Shown: positions 16,649 to 23,433 of the stretch, in pieces
Numbering within the stretch: position 1 is the first letter of the stretch
Layout: each line of letters begins with the position of its first letter
Assembly: GCA_017860085.1 (NCBI GenBank)
Contig: JAFNAJ010000005.1
Span: forward strand, 1 to 23,433
Origin: Acidobacteriota bacterium
GTDB lineage: Bacteria; Acidobacteriota; Vicinamibacteria; Vicinamibacterales; JAFNAJ01
DNA: 23,433 nucleotides
Reading direction: 5' to 3'
Program-made: the position numbers and the translations under genes
The notes under the pieces: generated by a model
Database searches by the model: none
Told to the model about the DNA's origin: nothing
The model's input: only the letters and a program-made list of their open reading frames with translations

Positions 16649-16657
16649 ATTATAGCA
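16649..16657 (-). promoter_or_regulatory. Extended -10 promoter of the isomerase operon
   Basis: TGCTATAAT on the minus strand (16657-16649) is a perfect extended -10 (TGn-TATAAT). The predicted start is near 16642, giving a leader of about 28 nt that carries the GAGG ribosome binding site of the isomerase gene. It lies in the gap between the penicillin-binding protein stop and the isomerase start, so the isomerase operon need not depend on the upstream gene. Confidence 0.7.
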
Positions 16658-16700
16658 ACCTGCCGCCTGGCCCACGCCTGGCGTGTCGGCATCGGCGGCA

Positions 16701-19016
16701 TCAGAAGCGGTGAACCTCGCACACGTCGGTGGGCTCGGTGCCGGCCACAAAGGCTTCGGTGAACACCCGGAAGCATCCTGGCCCGGCCAGTTTCCCGGTG
16801 TCTCGGTCGATCTCGACGAACACGAGTCCGGGCGGCGCCTCGAACGGGCGGTTCGGATGGCCCGCCAGCGCGCGCTGCATGAAACTGGTCCAGATGGGCA
16901 GCGCGGCCTGGCTGCCGCTCAGGCCCACGGCCTGATTGTCGTCGAACCCCACCCAGACCACGGTGAGCAACTCGGGAGTGAATCCAACGAACCAGGCGTC
17001 ACGCAGGTCGTTGGTCGTGCCCGACTTGCCAGCCGCGTCGAGAGCAAAGCCGGCCGCCCGCGCCGCGGCTCCGGTGCCCTCGTTGATGACGCTGCGCAGC
17101 ATGTTCGTGACGAGGAACGTCGTGTCCGGGCGCGCCACCCTGCGGGCCCCGGCATCCTGTGCCGAGCCGAGGTCGCGGCCCTCGGTCGTCACACGCGAAA
17201 TGGTGCGGAGCGGTCGGACTTCCCCCGCGTTGACGAACAGCGTGAAGGCTTCCGCGACTTCCCACGGCGTCAGCTCGAACACTCCCAGGGCGATCGAAGG
17301 GTACGCTCGCACCTCGGCAGCCGTGCCCACACGACGCCACAGCTCCGCGACGCGTCCGAACCCCACCATCTCGCCCACTCTGGCCGTGGCCACGTTGCGC
17401 GACATGGCGATGGCGCGACGGAGCGTGATGGTGCCGTCGTACTCGTCGCCGTAGTTGCTGGGCGCCCACTCCTGGTCGCCAAACACGAAGGTGGTCGGCT
17501 CGTCCACTACGAGCGTGGCCGGGGTGATGTCGGTGCGTCCCTCGGCGGCTGCCGATTCGAAGGCCGCCAGGTACACGAAAGGCTTGGCGACCGACCCGGG
17601 CTGGCGCCTGGCCGTCGTCACGCGGTTGAACTGCGAGACCCCGTAGTTTCGCCCACCCACCAGTGCCAGGACGTCGCCGGAGGTCGGATCGACTGCGACC
17701 AGCGCTCCCTGCACGCGGCCAGGTCTTTTCTTCTTGGCGAGCGTCTCATCGACGCTGGCGAGGCCCTCACGCAATACGGCTTCGGCCACGCGCTGGAGGT
17801 GCAGATCGAGCGTGGTGTAGAGGTCCACCGGGCGTGCGCCGTCGGCGGCCGCCGGGTAGCCCGTGGAAAACGCCTCGGCGACCACGTCGACGAAGTACGG
17901 CGCCTCGGCGTCCAGCCCCCGCGAGACCGCCTCGAGTGGCTCCGCGATGGCGCGCTCGGCCGCGTCGGCGGTGATGTAGCCGGCCTCGACCATGGCCCGG
18001 AGCACGACGTTACGTCGTTCTTTCGATCGCTCGGGTGCCCGGAACGGCGAATAGACGGGCGGAGACTGGATGAGGCCCGCGATCGTGGCGGCTTCGGCGA
18101 GGCTCACGTTGCTGATGTCCTTGTTGAAGTACAGGCGAGCGGCCTCCGCCACGCCGTGAATGGCAAAGGAGCCACGCTGGCCGAGGTACACGTCGTTGAG
18201 GTACAGCTCGAGGATCTCGTCCTTCGACAGCCGACGCTCCATCACGAGCGCCATGAACTGCTCCAGCACCTTGCGCCGAATGGTCTTCTCGCGGGTGAGG
18301 AAGAAGTTCTTCACCAGCTGCTGCGTGAGCGTGCTGCCGCCGACGAGGTAGGGCCGGTCGCCCTTGAGGTTGGTGACGATCGCGCCGATCGTGCGCACGA
18401 CGTCCACGCCGGGATGGTCGTAGAAGCGCCGATCTTCGATCGCGAGGACTGCCTCGCGCATGACCTTCGGGATGGTGTCGAGCGGGACGGTCCGTCGCTT
18501 CTCGCGGGCCGTCGCCACCAGTTCGGTGATGAGGTGGGGCGCCAGGAACAACGACTCGACCGCGCCGCCGCCCTCGACGTCGAGGGCGTCGACCCGTTCG
18601 GCCTCGCCCGCGCCGCGCGGCGGCCTGAACACGACGCGAACGGCCTTGCCGTGCCACTCGCCCCCACGGGGCATGAGGCGCACCGTTTCCTGGTCGACGG
18701 CGAACTCGCCAGGCGCCTGAAGCGCCGGCTTGAGCGCGTACCCCATGTCGTTGAGGCGCTCGACCAGCTCCGTCTCGGTCAGGGCCTGTTGACGGCGGAG
18801 TTCGAACGGGCGTGCAAACACCCGGGGGTACGAGCGGGTGCGCTCGCCGTGCATGCGCTCGTCAATCACCCGGGCGAAGCGCGCGTAGTAGAAGCCTGCC
18901 ACGGCCGACGCCGAGACGAACGCGAGGGTCGCGAGGACCAGCAGGACCCGCGGCCACCGTCTGCGTTTGCGGGTCAGCGTTCGACGTGGCGACTGCGGTG
19001 GGCGTTCGTGACTCAC
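16701..19016 (-). CDS. Bifunctional penicillin-binding protein, PBP1B-like
   Basis: 771 residues. A basic cytoplasmic tail (1-22) and one membrane helix (23-43) place the rest in the periplasm. A region at about 60-155 (RVFARPFELRRQQALTETEL onward) resembles the UB2H regulatory domain of PBP1B. The GT51 glycosyltransferase domain has AIEDRRFYDHPGVD (192-205) with catalytic Glu194, and GGSTLTQQLVKN (226-237). The transpeptidase domain has SVAK (475-478) with the acylated Ser475, SRN (539-541) and KSGTT (664-668). It polymerises and crosslinks peptidoglycan and is a beta-lactam target. The start is GTG 19016; no ribosome binding site is visible, but the next in-frame ATG would remove the membrane anchor. 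It follows bshC by 52 nt and precedes the isomerase gene. Confidence 0.95.
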   Translation of the reverse strand: MSHERPPQSPRRTLTRKRRRWPRVLLVLATLAFVSASAVAGFYYARFARVIDERMHGERTRSYPRVFARPFELRRQQALTETELVERLNDMGYALKPALQAPGEFAVDQETVRLMPRGGEWHGKAVRVVFRPPRGAGEAERVDALDVEGGGAVESLFLAPHLITELVATAREKRRTVPLDTIPKVMREAVLAIEDRRFYDHPGVDVVRTIGAIVTNLKGDRPYLVGGSTLTQQLVKNFFLTREKTIRRKVLEQFMALVMERRLSKDEILELYLNDVYLGQRGSFAIHGVAEAARLYFNKDISNVSLAEAATIAGLIQSPPVYSPFRAPERSKERRNVVLRAMVEAGYITADAAERAIAEPLEAVSRGLDAEAPYFVDVVAEAFSTGYPAAADGARPVDLYTTLDLHLQRVAEAVLREGLASVDETLAKKKRPGRVQGALVAVDPTSGDVLALVGGRNYGVSQFNRVTTARRQPGSVAKPFVYLAAFESAAAEGRTDITPATLVVDEPTTFVFGDQEWAPSNYGDEYDGTITLRRAIAMSRNVATARVGEMVGFGRVAELWRRVGTAAEVRAYPSIALGVFELTPWEVAEAFTLFVNAGEVRPLRTISRVTTEGRDLGSAQDAGARRVARPDTTFLVTNMLRSVINEGTGAAARAAGFALDAAGKSGTTNDLRDAWFVGFTPELLTVVWVGFDDNQAVGLSGSQAALPIWTSFMQRALAGHPNRPFEAPPGLVFVEIDRDTGKLAGPGCFRVFTEAFVAGTEPTDVCEVHRF

Positions 19017-19068
19017 GGGAGGAGCGGCAGGCGCAGTACGCGCAGGTGGACCCTGGGGGACGAACTCA

Positions 19069-20709
19069 CTACGGGGTCACCACCCAGTGCGCTCCGGGCG
19101 CCAGCGGGATGTCGCGGCGCAGGATGTCGACGAGGACGGGACCGTACCGATTCAGAAAGTACACGAAGCCCAGGGTGCGTTCCTGCAGATGGCCCTGCGG
19201 AAAGGCCTGCACCTGTGCGCGGTGAAACTGGCGGCGGAGCGTCTCGTCACGGCGCTTGGCGGCGTGAATCACCTTCGAGTGCAGCGCGCGCAGATCGTGC
19301 GTCATGCGGCCCAGGGTCGACCGCGCCGCGCCTTCGAGGGTCGGGTCGAGCGCTGGCACGGCCGCAATGACGGCGGCCATTCGCTCCTCGACCGCGCGCG
19401 ACGCGTCGTGCAACGAGGCCTCGACGCCCGGCGGCAGCTGCGCTTCGAGCAGGTGGTTGAGCTCGGCCTCGTCCTGCGCCTGCAGCGCCTCCAGAGCGAC
19501 GCCGTAGCGGGTGAGGAACCTGGTCGCGGCCGAGTCGAGCACCGTCGCCGTCTGGCGCGGATAGATGAGCGGCATCGGGACGCCGAAGTGCGCGTAGACC
19601 TCGCGCAGCTGTCCGAGGTAAGCCAGCTCGGAAGGTCCCGCCACGTAGCACACCGTCGGGAACAGCGCGTCCTGCACGAGCGGGCGCAGCAGCACGTTGG
19701 GGCTGAAGCGCTCGGGATGCGTCGACGCTTCGGCGAGCAGGGCCGAGGGCTCGCAGGCGCGCGCGCCAATGATGAAGCGGCCATCGACGAGCTTGATGGC
19801 CTGCCGTCCCTCCGCCAGGTGAAACAGCGCGACCCCGTCGTGTGGCTCGACCTGGGCGTGATAGCCGCGGGCGGCCAGCGCGTCCCCGGCCTTGGCTGCC
19901 AGGGCGGCTGTCGTGCCGGGATGCGAGAGCTCGTGGGCGAACACGCCTGCCACGAGCGGTTTCGCGGCCGGGTCGGCGCAGTCGAACACGATCAGGCCGT
20001 GCGGGCCCAGCACGTGCTCGAGCCAGCGGCCAAACGCGTCGGACATGCCCACCCCTGGTCGGTAGGCCCTGGAGAGACCGTCGATCAGGTCTGCGGAGAA
20101 CTCGGTCTCGGCCAACGCCGCCCGCAGCGTGCCGATGGCCGCGGTCACGTCTTCACTCAGGACGACCGTCGCGACCGGCACCTCGCCTGCGGTGAGCGGC
20201 CGGGGGAGCGAGATCACATGCGGGTGCGACTCGCCGTCGAGGACGGTGGTCGAGGCCACCTCGTCCCAGTCGTGATCCTCGGAGTCGATCCAGAACACCG
20301 GCACGGCCGGCGTGCCGTGGATGCGCGAGACATCCTCGGCGAGCCTGATCGTGGTCAGGGCCTTGAGCAGCGTGTACAGCGGGCCACCGAAGAGCCCGGC
20401 CTGCTGGCCCGTGATCACCGCGACGGTCGTGTCGCCGGCCAGCCTTTGGACAGCCGCGCGGGCGGCCGGCGGCGCACCCCGGCGTTCCTGCTGTGCGGCA
20501 AGGAGCGAGACGAGACCAGCACGGTCCCGTCGATGGCGCTGGGTTCGGCCAATCGCGTCCTGCCACGCGCCAGATGCCAACGGGTCACCCGCGTAGAACG
20601 GCGCAAGCTCCGCGAAGCGGCTCGTATAGTCGACCGCGAGGCGCCGGATGCCCGGCATGCGGGCGAGCTCTATGGCGACGCGTCCTTCCGCGCCCGTCGA
20701 TTCCTGCAC
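19069..20709 (-). CDS. bshC: Bacillithiol biosynthesis cysteine-adding enzyme BshC
   Basis: 546 residues. BshC joins cysteine to glucosaminyl-malate, the last step of bacillithiol synthesis. The Rossmann-like core shows VITGQQAGLFGGPLYTLLKA (98-117) and PVFWIDSEDHDWDEV (136-150), both hallmarks. GLIVFDCAD and VAGPSELAYLGQL follow, and a long helical C-terminal region (about 400-500) fits the family coiled coil. Numbering is from GTG 20709. ATG 20658 would drop 17 residues and give the start MPGIRRLAVDYTSRF, equally compatible with the family. A TTGACA -35 (20748-20743) with a poor -10 at 18-nt spacing would place the transcript start almost on GTG 20709. bshA and bshB are not in the window. 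The gene diverges from the pseudokinase and precedes the penicillin-binding protein gene. Confidence 0.93.
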   Translation of the reverse strand: MQESTGAEGRVAIELARMPGIRRLAVDYTSRFAELAPFYAGDPLASGAWQDAIGRTQRHRRDRAGLVSLLAAQQERRGAPPAARAAVQRLAGDTTVAVITGQQAGLFGGPLYTLLKALTTIRLAEDVSRIHGTPAVPVFWIDSEDHDWDEVASTTVLDGESHPHVISLPRPLTAGEVPVATVVLSEDVTAAIGTLRAALAETEFSADLIDGLSRAYRPGVGMSDAFGRWLEHVLGPHGLIVFDCADPAAKPLVAGVFAHELSHPGTTAALAAKAGDALAARGYHAQVEPHDGVALFHLAEGRQAIKLVDGRFIIGARACEPSALLAEASTHPERFSPNVLLRPLVQDALFPTVCYVAGPSELAYLGQLREVYAHFGVPMPLIYPRQTATVLDSAATRFLTRYGVALEALQAQDEAELNHLLEAQLPPGVEASLHDASRAVEERMAAVIAAVPALDPTLEGAARSTLGRMTHDLRALHSKVIHAAKRRDETLRRQFHRAQVQAFPQGHLQERTLGFVYFLNRYGPVLVDILRRDIPLAPGAHWVVTP

Positions 20710-20718
20710 AGAACCGCT

Positions 20719-20748
20719 ACTGTCTCAGAGCCCCGACGAGGCTGTCAA
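20719..20748 (-). promoter_or_regulatory. Possible promoter of bshC
   Basis: A perfect TTGACA (20748-20743, minus strand) is followed at 18 nt by GACAGT (20724-20719), which keeps only the key A and T of a -10 box. The transcript would start near 20711, 2 nt before the GTG start, again a leaderless layout. The -10 is weak, so this is tentative. Confidence 0.35.
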
Positions 20749-20777
20749 CTACGGAACCGGGCGGCCGCAACGCGCGC

Positions 20778-20783
20778 TATACT
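20778..20783 (+). promoter_or_regulatory. -10 box near the pseudokinase start
   Basis: TATACT on the plus strand ends 1 nt before the ATG at 20785. Used as a promoter it would start transcription near 20790, inside the annotated gene. Either another promoter serves that ATG, or translation starts further in, for example at CTG 20830, which has AGGAG (20819-20823) 6 nt before it. Confidence 0.35.
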
Positions 20784-20784
20784 C

Positions 20785-22908
20785 ATGGCGCCCGCGGGAA
20801 CGCGCCGCCAGCCCCGGCAGGAGTTCACCCTGGTCCACGACGAGTCCGCACCGCACGAGACGCCGTCCTCGATCGGCCCGTTTCGCGTCCTGCACCAACT
20901 CGGCGCCGGTGCGCTGGGGCCGGTGTTTCGGGCGTTCGACCCCGACCGCGACCGGCTGGTCGCCATCAAAGTCTTTCGACTCGACTTGACGCCCGAGCAG
21001 ACAGCCGATCTCGCGCGCGCGCTCGAGGCCATGGCAGAGCGCTGTGCGCCGCACCCGTCGATCGCGATGCCCGTCCAGGCCGGGGTCGAAGGGACGTGCG
21101 CCTATCTCGTCCAGCAGTACGTGCCGTTCGACACGCTCGACATGCACCTGCGCCGCGGTGGCACCGGGAGCGCCGAAGAGGCGCTGGCACTGCTTCGCCA
21201 GGTGGCCGACGCGCTCGAGGCGGCACATGGGGTGGGTGTGCGCCACGGCGCTCTCCATCCGCGCGACATCCTGGTGTCGACGACCGGCGACGTCATGGTC
21301 ACGGGGCTCGGTGTCGCCGATGCGCTCGAGGCCGTGGGCGCCAGCGCTCCCGTGCGCCGGCCTTATGCCGCGCCGGAGCGGGTGACCGGGCGGCCGTGGG
21401 ACCACCGGGCCGACGTGTTCACGGTGGCTGTGCTGGCGTTCGAAATGCTCAGCGGGCGACGGCCAACCGGCACAGGGGCGGTGGCAGCCGAGCAATTCGA
21501 GTTGGAGGACGCGGACGTCGACGTCGCCCGTTGGCAGCAGGCGCTTGCACGCGGTCTGGCTGAATCACCAAACGACCGGTTCGCCTCCGCAGGACAGCTC
21601 ATCGACGCCCTCGAGGGGCGTGCCGAGGAGAAGTCCGACGCGCTCGGTGCCTCGGCGCGTCTCGAGCGGGTGGCGCCTTCCGAGGAGGTGGCCGAGCCGT
21701 TCGAACCGGCCGAGCCGGAGTGGCCGGTGACGCCGGTCGCGATTGAAGAGGACCGGCAGGTGGCCGAGCCCGACGTCGACGGCCGCCGTGACGCGGACGA
21801 TCTGGACGCCATCGACCTTGAACCACCCGGAGCCTTCGACCTGGGCGACGTGCAGGTGCGCGAGAAGTCGTCCGAAGCTCTGGAGCCCTCGCTGCTCGAC
21901 CTGCTCGAAAGACCATCGGAACCGCTCGAGGAGCCTGTCGAAGCCGAGCCAGCGCATGGTGCCGCACCGCTCGCCCATTCAGCGGCACGCCAGCCCCAGG
22001 TGATGCCGCCTCCCGTCGTGGAGGCAGCCCCGGCGCCTGAGGGTCGAGTCGGCGAGCTGCCGCGCCCCCCCGTCAGGGAGGCTGTTCGCACGCCGTGGCC
22101 TCCGGAGCCAGCGCCCGAAGAGGGGGTGCAGTGGCGCTGGCTTGCCCCCGCACTTGGCGCGCTGGCCGGCGTCGCAATCGGTCTTGCTCTCGGCTACTCC
22201 CTATGGGGCCGGTCGGTGCCTGTGCCGCCCGGGCAACCGCCGTCCGAGCCGACGGTCATCTCCTCGACGCCCGCTCGGCCAGCGCCCAGCCCACCCACGC
22301 CCCGGAAACCCGAGCCGTCTGCCACGACGACGCCCGGTCCCGCCGCGACGGTTCCAGCAGCTCCGCGCGACGCCGCGACGGCGCCGGCTCCGCGCCGCGA
22401 GCCGCCGACACCGACCCGAAAGGCCGAGGTTGCACGCGGGCGACTCAGCGTTCGGTCCTCCCCGTCCGGTGCGCTCGTCACTCTCAACGGTCAGCCTCGG
22501 GGCGTGACGCCGCTCGACCTGCGCGACGTCGCCTTTGGGACATACGAGGTGCAGGTCGCACGACCCGGATACGCGCCCGACACTCGCCGCGTGGTCCTGT
22601 CCGACCGAGCCCCCGCGGTGTCGTTCTCGGTGTCGCTCGTCGCGGGCGCGGTTCCGCCTCTTGGAGAACCGACGCGAAGGGCCGAGGTCGCCTCGCTCGA
22701 CATCGTGTCGAAGCCGCCGGGCGCACGTGTGTTCGTCGACGGATCACCCGTGGGCCTGACGCCGCTTCGCCTGCCGGAACTCGCGGCGGGTTCTCACACC
22801 ATCCGTCTCGAACTCGCGGGCCACCGCCCGTGGACGACGACGGTGTCGCTCCGCGCCGGCCAGGCGGAGCGTGTGACCGCCTCGCTCGAAGAGGACGTCC
22901 CGCGATGA
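20785..22908 (+). CDS. Membrane-anchored pseudokinase with two PEGA repeats
   Basis: 707 residues from ATG 20785. A kinase fold (about 30-278) keeps the glycine loop LGAGALGPVF (39-48), VAIK Lys62 and APE (196-198). The catalytic loop, however, reads HGALHPRD (154-161): HRD Asp is Ala156 and the Mg-binding Asn is Asp161. DFG is GLG (174-176). Phosphotransfer is therefore unlikely. An acidic, Pro-rich stretch (280-448) leads to one membrane helix (451-474) and a Pro/Thr/Ala-rich linker. Two PEGA domains follow, at about 552-619 (GRLSVRSSPSGALVTLNGQP) and 636-703 (ASLDIVSKPPGARVFVDGSP), predicted to be extracytoplasmic. The stop overlaps carA by 4 nt (ATGA). The start is uncertain: the -10-like TATACT touches it, and CTG 20830 has a better ribosome binding site. 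A scaffold or sensor role is inference. Confidence 0.88.
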   Translation: MAPAGTRRQPRQEFTLVHDESAPHETPSSIGPFRVLHQLGAGALGPVFRAFDPDRDRLVAIKVFRLDLTPEQTADLARALEAMAERCAPHPSIAMPVQAGVEGTCAYLVQQYVPFDTLDMHLRRGGTGSAEEALALLRQVADALEAAHGVGVRHGALHPRDILVSTTGDVMVTGLGVADALEAVGASAPVRRPYAAPERVTGRPWDHRADVFTVAVLAFEMLSGRRPTGTGAVAAEQFELEDADVDVARWQQALARGLAESPNDRFASAGQLIDALEGRAEEKSDALGASARLERVAPSEEVAEPFEPAEPEWPVTPVAIEEDRQVAEPDVDGRRDADDLDAIDLEPPGAFDLGDVQVREKSSEALEPSLLDLLERPSEPLEEPVEAEPAHGAAPLAHSAARQPQVMPPPVVEAAPAPEGRVGELPRPPVREAVRTPWPPEPAPEEGVQWRWLAPALGALAGVAIGLALGYSLWGRSVPVPPGQPPSEPTVISSTPARPAPSPPTPRKPEPSATTTPGPAATVPAAPRDAATAPAPRREPPTPTRKAEVARGRLSVRSSPSGALVTLNGQPRGVTPLDLRDVAFGTYEVQVARPGYAPDTRRVVLSDRAPAVSFSVSLVAGAVPPLGEPTRRAEVASLDIVSKPPGARVFVDGSPVGLTPLRLPELAAGSHTIRLELAGHRPWTTTVSLRAGQAERVTASLEEDVPR

Positions 22909-23433
22909 GAGCCGTCCTCGCGCTCGAGAACGGGCAGTGGTTCGAGGGGACCTCCGTTGGCGCCCCGGGCGAGACGGCCGGGGAGGTCGTGTTCAACACG
23001 AGCCTGACCGGCTACCAGGAGGTGCTGACCGACCCTTCGTACGCGGGCCAGATCGTCACGATGACCGCACCCCAGATCGGCAACTACGGGGTGGCGCCCG
23101 ACGACGTCGAGTCGCGCGGCGTGCAGGTGTCCGGTTTCGTGGTGCGCGAGTTGTCACCGGTGGCCAGCAACTGGCGCGCCAGCGGGACGCTCCGCGACTA
23201 CCTGGCCACGAACGGTATTGTGGCGATCGCCGACATCGACACCCGCGCCCTGACGCGCGTGCTGCGATCGGCGGGCGTGATGCGCGGCGTCATCGCGACC
23301 GGGGGAGCCACCCCGGCGGACCTCGTCGACCGTGCGTGCTGCGCGCCGCTGATGGTCGGAAGCGATCTCGTGCGGCTCGTGACGTGTCGGGAACCGTTCG
23401 ACTGGACGGGGCCACCGGAGCGCGAGGCGCCCG
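22905..23433 (+). CDS. carA: Carbamoyl phosphate synthase small subunit, N-terminal part (runs off right edge)
   Basis: The first 176 codons are present. The N-terminal CarA domain is clear: MRAVLALENGQWFEGTSVGA, then GEVVFNTSLTGYQEVLTDPS, YAGQIVTMTAPQIGNYGV, and RDYLATNGIVAIADIDTRAL with TRVLRSAGVMRG. The class I glutaminase domain with the catalytic Cys-His-Glu lies beyond the window. CarA supplies ammonia from glutamine to CarB for carbamoyl phosphate, feeding pyrimidine and arginine synthesis. The start ATG at 22905 overlaps the stop of the pseudokinase in an ATGA arrangement, so carA is likely translated by coupling to it; no separate promoter is seen. Confidence 0.97.
   Translation, partial: MRAVLALENGQWFEGTSVGAPGETAGEVVFNTSLTGYQEVLTDPSYAGQIVTMTAPQIGNYGVAPDDVESRGVQVSGFVVRELSPVASNWRASGTLRDYLATNGIVAIADIDTRALTRVLRSAGVMRGVIATGGATPADLVDRACCAPLMVGSDLVRLVTCREPFDWTGPPEREAP

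Noticed and set aside
16683..19370. Long plus-strand open frame opposite the penicillin-binding protein gene
   Set aside because: Same shadow effect; the minus strand has every GT51 and transpeptidase motif.
19087..20784. Upstream extension of the pseudokinase frame across bshC
   Set aside because: This part is antisense to bshC and shows no domain; the real start lies at 20785 or slightly downstream.

Overview
The window is a GC-rich, densely packed stretch of a bacterial chromosome carrying housekeeping genes. No mobile element, CRISPR array, rRNA or tRNA was recognised. The gene mix (BshC for bacillithiol, Hanks-type kinases including one with PEGA repeats, a large PBP1B-like enzyme, a PilT ATPase, a cysteine-rich AlaS, frequent GTG starts) suggests a high-GC Gram-negative-type bacterium. 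Acidobacteriota of the Vicinamibacteria kind is the best guess; this is inference from gene content, not a search result. No gap between genes exceeds about 210 bases.

Left part (1-8700), mostly minus strand. The 5' end of rpsT (ribosomal protein bS20) lies at the left edge, with a clear promoter and a structured leader. Next come hslR (S4-domain RNA-binding protein), a divergent plus-strand TerB-like gene, and a lytic transglycosylase. Then, read leftward, there is a run of kinase with C-terminal zinc ribbon, ilvE, pilT, recX and alaS. The first four are tightly spaced and probably one transcript. alaS has its own extended -10 box.

Middle (8700-13200). rsmE reads rightward from a promoter back-to-back with the kinase promoter. 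It converges on a heat-shock operon, hrcA-grpE-dnaJ-prmA, on the minus strand. That operon is headed by a CIRCE operator with one mismatch and has no dnaK in its usual place. hrcA/grpE are separated by 1 nt, grpE/dnaJ overlap by 4 nt and dnaJ/prmA by 8 nt.

Right part (13200-23433). Read leftward on the minus strand: bshC, a bifunctional penicillin-binding protein, a parvulin-type lipoprotein isomerase with its own extended -10 promoter, an XdhC-family protein and an amidohydrolase (the last three probably one operon). Diverging from bshC on the plus strand is a membrane-anchored pseudokinase with two PEGA repeats, whose stop codon overlaps the start of carA. carA runs off the right edge.

Two themes stand out. 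First, in four genes (hslR, alaS, the zinc-ribbon kinase, rsmE) a near-consensus -10 hexamer ends 6-7 nt before the start codon, which predicts leaderless mRNAs. Second, the window holds one kinase with all catalytic residues and one kinase-fold protein that has lost them and is translationally coupled to pyrimidine/arginine biosynthesis.
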